DNA of 64,000 nt from Segatella copri (GTDB taxonomy: Bacteria; Bacteroidota; Bacteroidia; Bacteroidales; Bacteroidaceae), in NCBI RefSeq assembly GCF_002224675.1, contig NZ_NMPZ01000001.1, positions 62,001 to 126,000 of the forward strand. Direction: 5' to 3'. Positions 45,041 through 54,423 of this stretch are shown here, one piece after another. The notes under the pieces are model-generated. The model had not been told where the DNA came from. It did not search any database and worked only from the letters and a program-made list of their open reading frames with translations. Within the stretch, counting starts at the first letter, position 1; the number at the start of each line of letters is the position of its first letter. Both the position numbers and the translations under genes were made by a program.

Positions 45041-45043
45041 TAT

Positions 45044-46021
45044 ATGAAGGTAATAGTAATAGGACTTGGGTCAATGGGCAAACGTAGAATTCGTTTGTTG
45101 AGTGAGCACAAGGATGTTGAGATTTATGGAATAGATACTCAAGAACAACGTTGCAAGGAAGTTGAAGATAAGTTTGGTATCAAATGCTTTGCTAGTATCG
45201 ATGAAGCTTGTAAGGTAGAACCTGTCGAAGCCGCCATTATCAGTACTTCACCGCTTTCACATGCCGCCATTATTAAGGACTGTCTGAATCATAATCTTCA
45301 TGTCTTTACAGAAATCAATTTGGTTCAGGATGGCTATGATGAGAATATAGCTTTGGCAAAGAAGAAAGGTAAGGTTCTTTTTCTCTCTTCCACATTCTTA
45401 TATAGAAAAGAAACACAGACCATCATAGAGAAAGTACATGAGGCAAAATGTCCTGTTAATTATATCTATCATGTTGGTCAATATCTTCCAGATTGGCATC
45501 CTTGGGAGAGCTATAACAACTATTTTATAGGTAATCCACGTACTAATGGCTGTCGAGAGATTATGGCAATTGATTTGCCTTGGATAGTTACGGCATTTGG
45601 ACCTATTAAAAAGGTGTGTGCGATGAAAAGTAAGAATACTCAACTCAATATTGATTATGACGATAATTATCTCATCATGTTGGAGCATGAGACTGGCGCA
45701 AAGGGTGTCTTTGCTGTAGACGTGGTTGCTCGTAAGCCATATCGTCATATAGATGTTTATGGAGAAGAACTGCAATTATCTTGGAATGGTACAGCCGATT
45801 CTCTAAATGAGTATCATATTGAGACGAAGAAAGAAGAGAATATAACATTTGACGATGCATCAGAGCATGTAGATGGTTATGCTGCATTTATCACAGAAAA
45901 TCCTTATCGGGAGGAGATTAATGCCTATTTAAAGCAGATTGCAGACTCTAATTATAAACCTGCATGGAACTTTGAGAAAGATAAGGTTTTGCTGGATTGG
46001 ATAGATGTTATAGAAAAATAG
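45044..46021 (+). CDS. Gfo/Idh/MocA oxidoreductase (first of two)
   Basis: 325 residues with N-terminal Rossmann motif VIGLGSMGKRRIRLL and the typical EINLVQDG/LSSTFLYRKE continuation of the GFO_IDH_MocA fold. Related genes (ptmF) accompany PtmE in GDP-based legionaminic acid loci of Campylobacter, where they help supply glucosamine precursors; the exact reaction here is inferred. Follows legG by 3 bases. Confidence 0.75.
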   Translation: MKVIVIGLGSMGKRRIRLLSEHKDVEIYGIDTQEQRCKEVEDKFGIKCFASIDEACKVEPVEAAIISTSPLSHAAIIKDCLNHNLHVFTEINLVQDGYDENIALAKKKGKVLFLSSTFLYRKETQTIIEKVHEAKCPVNYIYHVGQYLPDWHPWESYNNYFIGNPRTNGCREIMAIDLPWIVTAFGPIKKVCAMKSKNTQLNIDYDDNYLIMLEHETGAKGVFAVDVVARKPYRHIDVYGEELQLSWNGTADSLNEYHIETKKEENITFDDASEHVDGYAAFITENPYREEINAYLKQIADSNYKPAWNFEKDKVLLDWIDVIEK

Positions 46022-46046
46022 CTCACGTCTTTTAAAGCTTTAAAAT

Positions 46047-46997
46047 ATGAGACAATATAAAATAGCTTTTATAGGTCTAGGTTCAATTGGTAAGCGACAT
46101 TTCAATAATGTATGCACTTTCCTTGAAGAACGAGGTGATTTCTATGAGATAGATTTGTATCGTAGTAACTTATTACATGAGTTACCACAGGAAATTGTTG
46201 AGAAAGCACATCAGCAAATTTTATATGAAACACCGGTAGCAGATGGTTTGGTGTATGATGTGGTTTTCATTACCAATCCAACCTCCATGCATTATGATAC
46301 AATCAGAAAGTTTATAGGTCATGCCAAATCGTTCTTTATTGAAAAGCCAATCTTTGATTCTACTGATGTAGATGAAAGCATACTTGATAGTTTGAAGGGT
46401 ATTCCTGCATATGTAGCTTGCCCATTACGTTATAACCCGGTTCTTCAATATGTGAAGAATCATATTGATTATAATAAGGCGATTGCTGTAAGAGCCATAT
46501 CTTCCAGTTATCTTCCTGATTGGAGACCTGGTCAGGATTATAGAAAATGCTATAGTGCCCATCGGGAAATGGGAGGAGGAGTAGGAATCGATCTGATTCA
46601 TGAATGGGATTATCTTACTCATTTCTTCGGGATGCCTAGCAAAGTTTTTTCTATCCAGGATCAGATTTCTTCTTTGGAAATTACGAGCGACGATATAGCT
46701 ATCTATATAGCAAAGACTAAGACTGCAACCATAGAGTTGCATCTTGATTACTTTGGTAGAAAGACTTTGCGTTCCATGGATTTATTCCTTCCTGAGGATA
46801 CGATTCATTGTGATATTGCAGGAGGTACTATTCATTATTTAAAAGAAGGAAAAGAAATCGTTCTGAATGCTGAAAGAAATTCATTTCAATTGGCAGAGAT
46901 CAAACATTTCTTTGATATCATTGATGGAAAGATAGAGAATGATAGTGATGTACGTCATGCTTATCAAGTACTTAAATTAACAAGAGGTATTATTTAA
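46047..46997 (+). CDS. Gfo/Idh/MocA oxidoreductase (second of two)
   Basis: 316 residues, FIGLGSIGKRHFNNV Rossmann motif, and SFFIEKPIFDSTDVDES containing the conserved EKP of the family, which the preceding paralogue lacks (it has EIN). Distinctive SSSYLPDWRPGQDYRKCYSAHREMGGGVGIDLIHEWDYL segment with the conserved His/Asp pair. It is therefore the better candidate for an active dehydrogenase of the pair. Confidence 0.78.
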   Translation: MRQYKIAFIGLGSIGKRHFNNVCTFLEERGDFYEIDLYRSNLLHELPQEIVEKAHQQILYETPVADGLVYDVVFITNPTSMHYDTIRKFIGHAKSFFIEKPIFDSTDVDESILDSLKGIPAYVACPLRYNPVLQYVKNHIDYNKAIAVRAISSSYLPDWRPGQDYRKCYSAHREMGGGVGIDLIHEWDYLTHFFGMPSKVFSIQDQISSLEITSDDIAIYIAKTKTATIELHLDYFGRKTLRSMDLFLPEDTIHCDIAGGTIHYLKEGKEIVLNAERNSFQLAEIKHFFDIIDGKIENDSDVRHAYQVLKLTRGII

Positions 46998-47009
46998 AGA
47001 AAGTATAAT

Positions 47010-47783
47010 ATGAATGTTTTATTTACACTCTGCGGAAGAGCAGGTTCAAAAGGAGTAAAAGGTAAGAATGCCAGAGACTTTCTTGACATTCCTTTAGTAT
47101 GGTATTCTATGGCAGGTATTTGCTTGTATATTAAGAAATACATAAAGCCTGAAGATCATGTTGATATTGTTTTAAATACCGACAGCAAGGATTTGATAGC
47201 ATTAGTAAAGCAAGTCAATGCACTTAATGTTAGTGTATTTGAGCGTGATGAGAACTTGGCTGGTGATCGTGTTCCTAAGGTTGCTGTTATTTTAGATTGT
47301 TTAAAGCGAGCAAAGAATTTATTTCATAAAGAGTATGATATAGTAGTAGATTTGGATATAACATCTCCACTTCGTACAGTACAAGACATTAAGAGTGCCA
47401 TTGACAAGAAGGCTTCTCGTAATGATGTTGATGTTGTTTATTCTGTAGCTCCATCTCGTCGTAACCCATATTTTAATATGGTAAAAGAAGAGAATGGCTT
47501 CTTTTGTAAGGCTATAGCTTCTAATTTCACAACTCGCCAGGAAGCTCCTGCATTCTATGATATGAATGCTTCTATTTATGCTTATTCACCAAAAGCATTG
47601 GAAACTAAGGAACAGTCAACTTTCTTCAACTCTAATTGTGATGCCGTAGTAATGGCTGATACAGGTATTCTTGATATTGATTCAGAGGAGGATTATGAAT
47701 TGATGCAGATTATTGCAAGTTACCTTTATGAAAATAGAGAGAATTATCAAGAGGTTTATAAATTAGCACAAAGTTGGATGTAA
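47010..47783 (+). CDS. legF: CMP-nonulosonate cytidylyltransferase (LegF/NeuA type)
   Basis: 257 residues. CGRAGSKGVKGKNARDFLDIPLVWYSM is the CMP-sialate synthetase signature (R-x-G-S-K-x-x-x-x-K-N), with LDITSPLRTVQDI and SRRNPYFNMV further on and the metal Asp in the C-terminal MADTGILDIDSEEDY. It activates the nine-carbon acid with CTP, the final cytosolic step before transfer. Confidence 0.85.
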   Translation: MNVLFTLCGRAGSKGVKGKNARDFLDIPLVWYSMAGICLYIKKYIKPEDHVDIVLNTDSKDLIALVKQVNALNVSVFERDENLAGDRVPKVAVILDCLKRAKNLFHKEYDIVVDLDITSPLRTVQDIKSAIDKKASRNDVDVVYSVAPSRRNPYFNMVKEENGFFCKAIASNFTTRQEAPAFYDMNASIYAYSPKALETKEQSTFFNSNCDAVVMADTGILDIDSEEDYELMQIIASYLYENRENYQEVYKLAQSWM

Positions 47784-47787
47784 AACT

Positions 47788-48459
47788 ATGATGCATTTTC
47801 AAATTCCGAAACAAGACATACTTGCGCAATTAATTCATCAGCTAGAAAATTATTTCCTCTTAGATGATATGGAGAAAACTATCATCAATGAGTACTATGC
47901 TGCTGCTTTAGAGAAATGTGATATAAATTTTATGGCTTCCACTAATAAATATTTTAAAATAGATGCCGGTGGAAAGAAAATGACAAAATTTAATCCTTAT
48001 CATTCTGTTCAATATATGATTTTTTTGTATTATCTTTCTCGTGAAATTTTTCTTAATACAAAAAAAACTATATTGTGTGATAAAATTTACTATTTAAATA
48101 AAATACTTAATAGTGTTGATTTGTTTTATGCTATAGAGCTCCCTAAAATGTTTGGTGCAGAGCATCCTTTAGGATCTGTTATGGGCAGAGCAGAATATGG
48201 AGAAGGCTTTTTTTTCTATCAGGGATGTACAGTAGGAGGCACACATAGCAAAAATGGTGAAATATATTATCCTAAATTAGGAAATAATGTTCAGATGTTT
48301 GCAAATTCTTCTATTTTAGGAAATTGCAAGATTGGTGATAATGTAAAGATTGGGGCTGGTGCTTTGATAAAGAATGAGGATATTCCTTCTAATAGTATAG
48401 TTTTTGGTCAGTCACCTCATCTTATAATTAAAAAGCAAAAAAATGAAGTTGAAAAATAA
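47788..48459 (+). CDS. serine-acetyltransferase-like hexapeptide acetyltransferase
   Basis: 223 residues. A helical N-terminal domain as in CysE (IHQLENYFLLDD...), then a hexapeptide beta-helix (GEGFFFYQGCTVGGTHSKNGEIYYPKLGNNVQMFANSSILGNCKIGDNVKIGAGALI). In this setting it might N-acetylate the GDP-pathway glucosamine or modify the glycan; it could not be told apart from a CysE paralogue by sequence alone. Overlaps the next gene by 17 bases, indicating coupled translation. Confidence 0.7.
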   Translation: MMHFQIPKQDILAQLIHQLENYFLLDDMEKTIINEYYAAALEKCDINFMASTNKYFKIDAGGKKMTKFNPYHSVQYMIFLYYLSREIFLNTKKTILCDKIYYLNKILNSVDLFYAIELPKMFGAEHPLGSVMGRAEYGEGFFFYQGCTVGGTHSKNGEIYYPKLGNNVQMFANSSILGNCKIGDNVKIGAGALIKNEDIPSNSIVFGQSPHLIIKKQKNEVEK

Positions 48460-49492
48460 ACATATAATTCACAAAAATATACCTCTTATTTCTGCATTAA
48501 AAGTTATAAATACATTAATGCCAGAGCCATTGGTGTTGTTTGTCGTTGATGACGATGGTAAAATGGTTGGTACCCTGACAGATGGTGATTCTAGAAGGGC
48601 ATTAATTTCTGGTTGTACGACAGAATCTCCTGTTGAGTGCATTATGCATAAAAACTTTAAATATGTAGAATTTGGTATAAATGATGATGTTAAATCCTTG
48701 AGAGCAATAAAGCAATGTGGGGTTACTTTGTTGCCTGTGTTGGATGAAAATCGCAATATTGTTGATATCATTAATTTTGAAAAAAATAACACTCTACTTC
48801 CTGTTGATGCTGTGCTGATGGCTGGAGGAAAAGGTGTTCGTCTTAGACCATTGACAGAAACTACTCCAAAACCACTTCTTCCAGTGGGTGGTAAATCTAT
48901 TATTGATTATAATATAGATAGCCTGATGGAGAATGGAATCAAACATATCTCAGTCACGGTCAACTATCTACATGAACAGATAGAGGAACATTTCGCAGAA
49001 CCAGTGAATGGCGTACAGATTGATTGTATCAAAGAGCCACAATTCCTGGGAACAATTGGTGCAACTCAGTTTGTAACCAAGTTCTATAATGATGTGGTAC
49101 TGGTAATGAACTCCGACCTTTTTACTAATATTGATTATGAGGATTTCTATCTTCACTTTAAAGAACATAATGCAGATATGTCTGTGGCTGCTGTGCCATA
49201 TTCCATTTCTGTACCATATGGTATTTTTGAGTTGGAGGGAAGAAATATAAAGGGAGTGAAGGAGAAGCCTGTATATAACTACTTTGCAAATGCAGGTATT
49301 TATCTTATCAAGAGAGAACTTTTAGAGAATATGCCTAAGAATACCTTCTACAATGCAACGGATCTGATGAACGATGCTGTAGCTGCAGGTAAGACGGTTA
49401 TTCGTTATCCGATCACTGGCTATTGGTTAGATATCGGTAGTCATGAAGAATATAAAAAAGCGAATGAATTGGTGAAGCATATAAAGAAGTAA
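48443..49492 (+). CDS. ptmE: CBS-domain sugar-1-phosphate nucleotidyltransferase (PtmE type)
   Basis: 349 residues: tandem CBS motifs in the first 115 residues (LVLFVVDDDGKMVGTLTDGDSRRAL) followed by a nucleotidyltransferase domain (DAVLMAGGKGVRLRPLTETTPKPLLPVGGKSIIDY). This CBS-NTase fusion is the form of PtmE, the glucosamine-1-phosphate guanylyltransferase that starts GDP-based legionaminic acid synthesis. The gene symbol is assigned by architecture and neighbourhood. Confidence 0.75.
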   Translation: MKLKNKHIIHKNIPLISALKVINTLMPEPLVLFVVDDDGKMVGTLTDGDSRRALISGCTTESPVECIMHKNFKYVEFGINDDVKSLRAIKQCGVTLLPVLDENRNIVDIINFEKNNTLLPVDAVLMAGGKGVRLRPLTETTPKPLLPVGGKSIIDYNIDSLMENGIKHISVTVNYLHEQIEEHFAEPVNGVQIDCIKEPQFLGTIGATQFVTKFYNDVVLVMNSDLFTNIDYEDFYLHFKEHNADMSVAAVPYSISVPYGIFELEGRNIKGVKEKPVYNYFANAGIYLIKRELLENMPKNTFYNATDLMNDAVAAGKTVIRYPITGYWLDIGSHEEYKKANELVKHIKK

Positions 49493-49517
49493 GCCTATAT
49501 TTCCTACATTGAGAATA

Positions 49518-50816
49518 ATGAACTTAAGATTTATGTCACAATTACATATTGGAAAAATAAAGCAATTTGTTAATTCAAATAGAAATTTATTCAATGGTGC
49601 TCTTTTTTCCCTTTTTTCTTTCATTAATAAGGGTCTTATTTTCTTCTTATTATTGGTGTTGGCAAATTATATAGGCCCAAAGGAATATGGATATTTAAGC
49701 TTTTTTAGTACATTGTTAACAGTGTTTGGCTTTATCATAGCTCTAAGTTCTGAAGGTTATTTATCTTTCTCCTATTTTAGAGATGCAGAAAATGGCATAT
49801 CGGAATCTTGCTCTTCATCCGTATTGATTACTTTATTAATAGGAACGTTATTGTTAGTTATAGAGTTAATTTGGGGAGGTAAACTTGAGCCATATATACA
49901 TCTTGATACTGAAATTACATGTTACGCAATATTAATAAGTATATTTACGATTTATCTAAATTTACATCTTAATATATTGCGTGTAAAGGAGAAGGTGATT
50001 AGTTTTGGTTTTCTCACAATATCTAATGCTTTGCTTAATTTTGTATTGTCCATTTTTTTAGTTAGCACTTTAGTGTTGGGATGGAAAGGACGAATTTATG
50101 CAAATTTAATATGTGGGTTACTATTTGGAGTTATATCTATTTACTATATATTGAAAAAGCATTATTTGCATATTCCGTCAAAGTATTATTTGAAAAAGAT
50201 TTTGCTTTGGAGCCTTCCGTTAATACCTCATTCAGCTGTAACTTTTATTCGTCAAGGATTGGATCGTTACATTGTTGAATATAATTATGATATGACGAAT
50301 GTCGGTCTTTTTAGTTTTGCTATGAATATGGCAAATATTATCGTAATGATAGGTATCGGATTTAATCAGTCAAATAGTGTGGATATAAGCAAGGTCTTAG
50401 GAAACAAGTTAATGTCCTGCGAGGAGAAGAAAAAGATTTTAAAAATACAACGACACAAGTTACTCTTAGTATACTTAGTTCTTTCTTTAATAGTTATGAT
50501 TTCTGTGCATTTTCTTGTACCTGTATTTTTGCCAAAATATACGGATGCAATATATATGTTTATCATATTATCAATACAAGGATTTCTTTGTTGCTTTTAT
50601 TTTCTCTATACTAATTATCTTTTTTTCTATTCTAGGACTAAGGAAATTATGTATGTCACTTTTGGATCCTCAATAGTTCATTTAATAATGTCATTGCTTT
50701 TAACTCCTTTTTCTATTTATCTCACTTGTTTTGTTTACGTTCTCTCTCAGATGTTTATTTGTATATTTATATATATTATGGCAAAACATGAATTAATAAA
50801 ACAATTAAATAATTAA
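49518..50816 (+). CDS. Wzx-type polysaccharide flippase
   Basis: About 432 residues with 12 or more hydrophobic helices, and the early motif SLFSFINKGLIFFLLLVLANYIGPKEYGYLSFFSTL typical of the MATE/PST (RfbX) flippase family. Start at the ATG at 49518; a second ATG lies five codons later. It would move the undecaprenyl-linked repeat unit across the inner membrane. Marked drop in GC from here to about 53.5 kb. Confidence 0.85.
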   Translation: MNLRFMSQLHIGKIKQFVNSNRNLFNGALFSLFSFINKGLIFFLLLVLANYIGPKEYGYLSFFSTLLTVFGFIIALSSEGYLSFSYFRDAENGISESCSSSVLITLLIGTLLLVIELIWGGKLEPYIHLDTEITCYAILISIFTIYLNLHLNILRVKEKVISFGFLTISNALLNFVLSIFLVSTLVLGWKGRIYANLICGLLFGVISIYYILKKHYLHIPSKYYLKKILLWSLPLIPHSAVTFIRQGLDRYIVEYNYDMTNVGLFSFAMNMANIIVMIGIGFNQSNSVDISKVLGNKLMSCEEKKKILKIQRHKLLLVYLVLSLIVMISVHFLVPVFLPKYTDAIYMFIILSIQGFLCCFYFLYTNYLFFYSRTKEIMYVTFGSSIVHLIMSLLLTPFSIYLTCFVYVLSQMFICIFIYIMAKHELIKQLNN

Positions 50817-50826
50817 GTGCTTAAAT

Positions 50827-51939
50827 ATGAAGACAATTGTGTTTAATAAAATATTTCCCAGTTTAGCCATCATATTAGTATCATTATGTGAGGTTTTCCA
50901 AGGGCAATTGTATATTGTTTTGTGTTTTCTATTGGTATTACCATATTTCATTAATCAGTGGAAATCAAGACGATTTAAAAAGAAAAGAACATATGTTAAG
51001 CCTTTTTTGCTTTTAACCCTCTTTGGGGGATTATTGAATATGCCACTTACAGGTTATGGTATAGGTGGTTTGTTATTAACTATTTCAATGGTTGGTTTGG
51101 CTGTTTTTTGTGTATATAATCCAAAAATATGTTTGTATATTTCTTTGTTCTTATTACTATATACTTTAGGTTTTTTATATAAAAGCATCTTTATAAGTAA
51201 TATAGAATTAAATACTATTTATGAATCGCTTGGCTTTAGTAAGAACTATCCTGGCTTCTTAATTGTTGCTTATACTGTTTTTTATGGATTAAACAAATAT
51301 AGATTGTACAAACGTTTACCGCTCTTGCTGCCATTCGTTGGCGTCTATTTTACATATTGTTTGGATGGGCGTTCTTCTTTTGGTATTATGATTTTACTTA
51401 GTTTGTTTTGTGTCTTAAAAAATACTGGCAATGCTAAAATAAATTGTTTAATATTGTTGTTGGTGGTGTCAGTATGTTTGTTTTTCTCTGACTTTTTGCT
51501 GGGGTATTATGAGATGTCTCGCTTAAGTGAAGGAGTAGAATCTTCCAGGTCTAGTATATGGAGTGCTTATTTTAAGTATATGGATTTCCCAGGCTTCCTT
51601 TTAGGATGTGATTCCGCTCATTTTCCAATTATTAAACAGTATGCAGGTAATCCTCATAATTCTTTTCTGAATTTTCATCATCGAATGGGAATTATTGGAT
51701 TTATAACCTTAGTGTATGTTATTTTTGCTTCTATGAAGAAGTATATGAAACAGAAAAGGTGGAATATTATGATGCTTATGCTTTTTTTAATGGCTCGTAT
51801 GTTTTTTGATGCTTGCATTGTTTCTAATCATGATTATATATTTTATACATTCTTGTTTTTACCTTTTTTGGTCAAAAATAAGTATATTATATTGATTTCT
51901 GATAAAACAAAAATCCCGCAAATATTAAAACTGTTATAA
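50827..51939 (+). CDS. Wzy-like polysaccharide polymerase
   Basis: 370 residues, about ten membrane helices, with a large soluble loop containing EGVESSRSSIWSAYFKYMDFPGFLLGCDS and HNSFLNFHHRMGIIG, the arrangement of O-antigen polymerase/ligase proteins. It would polymerise repeat units in the periplasm. Low sequence identity is normal for this family, so the call rests on topology, the loop motif and its position next to the flippase. Confidence 0.75.
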   Translation: MKTIVFNKIFPSLAIILVSLCEVFQGQLYIVLCFLLVLPYFINQWKSRRFKKKRTYVKPFLLLTLFGGLLNMPLTGYGIGGLLLTISMVGLAVFCVYNPKICLYISLFLLLYTLGFLYKSIFISNIELNTIYESLGFSKNYPGFLIVAYTVFYGLNKYRLYKRLPLLLPFVGVYFTYCLDGRSSFGIMILLSLFCVLKNTGNAKINCLILLLVVSVCLFFSDFLLGYYEMSRLSEGVESSRSSIWSAYFKYMDFPGFLLGCDSAHFPIIKQYAGNPHNSFLNFHHRMGIIGFITLVYVIFASMKKYMKQKRWNIMMLMLFLMARMFFDACIVSNHDYIFYTFLFLPFLVKNKYIILISDKTKIPQILKLL

Positions 51940-51942
51940 ATT

Positions 51943-52791
51943 ATGAAAAATCAAATAAAAAAAATAATATTATTTTGCTCGTCATTTATGATTCTTCTAG
52001 AGTGGCTTTTATTAAAAGCTGTTAGAAAAGAATTTTCTTTTAAAAGAATGTTAAGTCCCCAAGCAAAAAAAATTAAAATATTTGGTAACGGACCATCTTT
52101 AAAAAATGAAGCATTGAATATTAAAGATGATTGTGATTATTGTTGCGTCAACCATTCTTTGATGTCTGATTTCTTTTTTAAAATTAAGCCAAAGTATTTT
52201 ATAACAGTGGATCCTTTGTTTGTTGGAGAGTATTTGAACAAACATAATGAATGTGTTTCGCGGCTTTTAGATGTAAATTGGAAAATGATTTGGTTTGTCT
52301 CTTATGATAGTTTTGCACTTGCTAAATCATTGGTAAAATCTAATGATAATATTCTTGTCAAATGGCATCCCTCTGGGCTTAAGCTAGGAATGAAGATTGG
52401 TTGGCTTAGAAATTGTATTTTTAGATATGGAATGGCTGCACCGCCTGCTCAAAATGTGTTAGTAGCAGCAATTTACGATTTGTTAATGGATGGATATAAG
52501 CAGATTGAACTTTATGGTGTTGAGCATTCCTGGCTAAATCTTCTTTCTGTAGATAAAGAAAATAGGGTTTGTCTGAAGGACGTTCATTTTTATGATAATA
52601 AAGAAGTTCAATTAAAACCATGGTACCGAGTGGATGGTGAAATTTTTGATATGCCAACTTTGCTTAGTACGCTTGCAATTACATTTGGAGCTTATCATGA
52701 CCTACAACGTTTTTCTACTTACATAGGTGGCATTGAAATTGTTAATATGACTCCAAATTCATTTATTGATGCATTTAAAAGAGGTGTATAA
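51943..52791 (+). CDS. GT42/DUF115-like glycosyltransferase, candidate nonulosonate transferase
   Basis: 282 residues. After a hydrophobic or basic start, KIKIFGNGPSLKNEALNIKDDCDYCCVNHSL matches the GNGPSLK motif shared by Campylobacter Cst sialyltransferases (GT42) and DUF115/Maf proteins. Mid-protein NVLVAAIYDLLMDGYKQIELYGVEHSW parallels the later Cst segment that ends in LSGIDFY. Both relatives use CMP-activated nonulosonic acids, so this is the likeliest enzyme to add the legionaminic-type sugar made by this operon. Family membership is inferred from motifs only. Confidence 0.6.
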   Translation: MKNQIKKIILFCSSFMILLEWLLLKAVRKEFSFKRMLSPQAKKIKIFGNGPSLKNEALNIKDDCDYCCVNHSLMSDFFFKIKPKYFITVDPLFVGEYLNKHNECVSRLLDVNWKMIWFVSYDSFALAKSLVKSNDNILVKWHPSGLKLGMKIGWLRNCIFRYGMAAPPAQNVLVAAIYDLLMDGYKQIELYGVEHSWLNLLSVDKENRVCLKDVHFYDNKEVQLKPWYRVDGEIFDMPTLLSTLAITFGAYHDLQRFSTYIGGIEIVNMTPNSFIDAFKRGV

Positions 52792-52794
52792 GAT

Positions 52795-53466
52795 ATGTAT
52801 ATTTTTGTAGAATATTTATGGGGCTTGCTTTGTTGTATATTTAAGTCCACTGTTTCTGTTACTCCTTTTACGCGAATTGATAGACACTCATCTTTTGGGG
52901 GATATAACAAAATTGGGCGTAATTGTATAATAGAAAAATCCATTATTGGCAGGTTCTCTTATATTGGAAATAATTGCGTTTTTACCAATACTAATATTGG
53001 CAATTATTGTTCAATATCCTCTAATGTAGAAATAATTTCAGGCACTCATCCAACCAGGAATTATGTCTCCACTCACCCGGTTTTTTATTCGAAAGAAACT
53101 CCTCTTCGTTTTAGTTATGTCAACTTTACTAGTTTTAATGAACATAAATTGACAGAAGAAGGGCATTCTTTGGATATAGGTAATGATGTTTGGATTGGTA
53201 ATCATGTTTGCATTTTAGAAGGGGTTACAATAGGTGATGGGGCGATTATTGCCGCAGGTAGTATGGTTGTTAAAGATGTTGCTCCATATTCGATAGTTGG
53301 CGGTGTACCTGCAAAGCTTATCAGAAAAAGATTTTCAGATACCGAAATTTCTAAATTGCAGCAATTAAAATGGTGGTTTTGGTCGCAGGAAAAAATTAAA
53401 GAAAATCTGGAAAATTTTTCGAATATATTAGATTTTTTAGAAGTATATACAAAAAGTAATGCGTAG
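52795..53466 (+). CDS. hexapeptide-repeat acetyltransferase (CatB/Vat-like)
   Basis: 223 residues: left-handed beta-helix (NKIGRNCIIEKSIIGRFSYIGNNCVFTNTNIGNYCSIS), catalytic-type His in IISGTHPTRNYVSTHPVFYS, then GNDVWIGNHVCILEGVTIGDGAIIAAGSMVVKDV, the CatB/maltose-acetyltransferase signature. Likely O-acetylates a sugar of the repeat unit. AT-rich like its neighbours. Confidence 0.85.
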   Translation: MYIFVEYLWGLLCCIFKSTVSVTPFTRIDRHSSFGGYNKIGRNCIIEKSIIGRFSYIGNNCVFTNTNIGNYCSISSNVEIISGTHPTRNYVSTHPVFYSKETPLRFSYVNFTSFNEHKLTEEGHSLDIGNDVWIGNHVCILEGVTIGDGAIIAAGSMVVKDVAPYSIVGGVPAKLIRKRFSDTEISKLQQLKWWFWSQEKIKENLENFSNILDFLEVYTKSNA

Positions 53467-53604
53467 AGATCTGATATCGCAGTTAAAATATTGCCAGACT
53501 GCATTTCGACTATAAAAATTAATGAATCAACTGTTTCTTTGTGTTAATAATATTTTGTGTAAACAATTATATTATTACAAAATAAAAAATACAAACCAAC
53601 AATT

Positions 53605-54417
53605 ATGAATAATAAACCATTTTTTTCGATAATAACTGTATGCTTCAATAGTGCTACTACAATTGAGCGTACAATCAAATCCATTTTGAACCAAAACTTC
53701 TCCGATTATGAGTATATAATAGTAGATGGTGGTTCTACTGATGAAACTATTGGCATCATAAAAAAATATGAGCCTCTTTTTCAAGGACGCTTAAAATGGA
53801 AAAGTGAAAGTGATAAGGGTATTTATGATGCTATGAATAAGGGGATTCTTCGTTCGGAAGGAACAATAATTGGCATTGTGAATAGTGACGATTGGTTGGA
53901 GCCTGACACGCTTCAAACTGTATGGGAGGAGAATCGTTATTGTGAACATTCAAATAGAACTATTATAGCAGGTGAGATTTTATTTCACTATTCCACTGGC
54001 TTAACTCAGTTATATCCAATATCTCAAAAAATATATGAATCAAAATCCAGAAATTTTGAAATGGGATTAAATCATCCAGCAACTTTCGTTCCTAGATTAG
54101 TGTATGATACTGTTGGTCTATTTGATGTTAATTTTAAACTGAAAGCTGATGCGGATTTTATATTGAGATGCTATGAGAATAGAATACCAGTTCATTTTAT
54201 CCCAAAAGTTCTCTCAAATATGTCTGATGGTGGTGCATCCAACAACAGATCAAAGAAGGAATTAACAGATACTGTATTGAAATATAAAAAACATATCAAG
54301 AGTAAGCCTTTATATTATATTTACTGTATTAAGAGTTTTGTCAATTGGTATGTTAAAGGGTTGGTTCCTATGTGTCTTGTCCGTTATTACAGAAATGTTC
54401 ATAATAGAAAAAAGTAA
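53605..54417 (+). CDS. family 2 glycosyltransferase
   Basis: 270 residues: FFSIITVCFNSATTIERTIKSILNQNFSDYEYIIVDGGSTDETI is the GT2 (WcaA-like) N-terminus, with the metal-binding VNSDDWLEPDT near residue 92. GT-A fold, inverting, cytosolic face. Acceptor and donor unknown. The 138 bases before it hold no gene; they are AT-rich with no clear promoter. Confidence 0.88.
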   Translation: MNNKPFFSIITVCFNSATTIERTIKSILNQNFSDYEYIIVDGGSTDETIGIIKKYEPLFQGRLKWKSESDKGIYDAMNKGILRSEGTIIGIVNSDDWLEPDTLQTVWEENRYCEHSNRTIIAGEILFHYSTGLTQLYPISQKIYESKSRNFEMGLNHPATFVPRLVYDTVGLFDVNFKLKADADFILRCYENRIPVHFIPKVLSNMSDGGASNNRSKKELTDTVLKYKKHIKSKPLYYIYCIKSFVNWYVKGLVPMCLVRYYRNVHNRKK

Positions 54418-54423
54418 TCTTGT

